From contig CAMNHZ010000043.1 of assembly GCA_946540075.1 (NCBI GenBank), positions 1 through 6,757 of the forward strand: a stretch of 6,757 nucleotides of DNA, read 5' to 3'. Made by a program: the position numbers and the translations under genes. Of this stretch, positions 6,474-6,757 are shown one piece after another. How positions within the stretch are numbered: position 1 is the stretch's first letter; each line of letters starts with the position of its first letter. The notes beneath the pieces were generated by a model that was not told where the DNA came from, did not search any database, and saw only the letters and a list, made by a program, of their open reading frames with translations. The DNA is from an uncultured Bacillota bacterium. Its GTDB lineage: Bacteria > Bacillota_I > Bacilli_A > RF39 > UBA660.

Positions 6474-6506
6474 AAAAAAAAATACTTAGATAATTCTAAG
6501 TATTTT
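6474..6506 (-). terminator. Terminator of the minus-strand PASTA gene
   Basis: A perfect 12-bp stem pairs AAAATACTTAGA (6479-6490) with TCTAAGTATTTT (6495-6506) around the loop TAAT. On the minus strand a run of nine T (the A-run at 6474-6482) starts in the distal arm, making a good Rho-independent terminator. The stem begins inside the TAA stop codon of the minus-strand gene (6505-6507). Confidence 0.85.
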
Positions 6507-6757
6507 ATTTTACAACTGTTATTGTTACAACATCACAAGCAGAAACGTTAGAACCATCAGGAACTGAAGTACTACATACAGTTCCAGAGTCAGCAGAAGT
6601 ACTTGGACATTGATCAACAAATATCCATTTAAACTTTATTCCAGGGTTTTGATTTGTAATTCCATCTTTTGTTTTTGCAGCAGAATCAGCAGCCATTAAA
6701 TTTAATGTTAAATTCTTTGTTTTATTACAACTACTTGTAGGTTTTGTAGATGTATTA
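6505..6757 (-). CDS. PASTA-domain protein, C-terminal end (partial, runs off window)
   Basis: The frame stays open to the window edge, so 83 C-terminal residues are visible and the start lies outside. Numbering from the first visible codon, residues 1-16 are a Thr/Ser/Lys-rich linker. Residues 17-83 read as a PASTA domain: a helix-like MAADSAAKTKDG (21-32), a strand KFKWIFV (41-47), then SADSGTVCSTSVPDGSNVSACDVVTITVVK, which follows the PASTA pattern 'GTVxxQxPxxGxxVxxGxxVTxxV' (here 'T63 S64 V65 P66 D67 G68'). PASTA domains bind peptidoglycan or muropeptides and occur at the C-terminus of PrkC/Stk1-type Ser/Thr kinases and some penicillin-binding proteins. The parent protein cannot be identified from this piece. 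Four cysteines (10, 50, 61, 74) are unusual for a wall-exposed Firmicutes domain. The methionine at residue 21 is inside the domain and is not a start. The gene converges on the glucosaminidase gene. Confidence 0.75.
   Translation of the reverse strand, partial: NTSTKPTSSCNKTKNLTLNLMAADSAAKTKDGITNQNPGIKFKWIFVDQCPSTSADSGTVCSTSVPDGSNVSACDVVTITVVK

Noticed and set aside
6694..6696. ATG at 6696 (minus strand) as the start of a 63-residue protein
   Set aside because: The frame stays open upstream to the window edge, and the methionine falls inside the helix of the PASTA domain.

Overview
The window is strongly AT-rich (well under a third G+C by eye) and densely coding. It uses the standard code: every tryptophan is TGG and all five visible stops are TAA or TAG. 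Short intergenic gaps, intrinsic terminators with U-tracts, sigma-A-type promoters and GGTGAT ribosome-binding sites point to a low-GC Gram-positive bacterium. The gene content (RecD2-type helicase, secreted GH73 glucosaminidase with InlB-type repeats, a PASTA-domain protein) fits an uncultured gut Bacilli/Erysipelotrichales-like or Clostridia lineage. The lineage is an inference; no rRNA or tRNA is present to fix it.

Layout: (1) 73-2289, + strand, a complete RecD2/YrrC-like 5'-3' DNA helicase. (2) 2375-2518, +, a 47-residue methionine-rich protein with one short hydrophobic segment. It resembles the small YrzQ/DUF3918-type protein encoded next to recD2 in Bacillus, and a hairpin terminator follows. 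(3) 2599-3276, +, a compact Cof-type HAD phosphatase with its own promoter and terminator. (4) 3489-6428, +, a secreted 979-residue multidomain wall hydrolase: signal peptide, SH3-like region, GH73 N-acetylglucosaminidase, second SH3-like region, three InlB/Flg_new B-repeats, and a C-terminal tandem pair of about 150-residue domains that I do not recognise. (5) 6505 to the window edge, - strand, the C-terminal end of a cysteine-containing PASTA-domain protein. It converges on gene 4, with two back-to-back hairpin terminators between them.

recD2 and the small gene probably form one transcription unit. The HAD gene and the glucosaminidase gene look like separate single-gene units, each with a good extended -10 promoter. 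The last two genes both concern the cell wall: one protein should cut peptidoglycan glycan strands, and the other carries a domain that in known families binds peptidoglycan or muropeptides. A direct functional link between them is not shown.

I see no mobile element, CRISPR array, RNA gene or obvious new multi-gene system. The most novel parts are the duplicated C-terminal domain of the glucosaminidase, the cysteine-decorated PASTA domain, and the small gene behind recD2.
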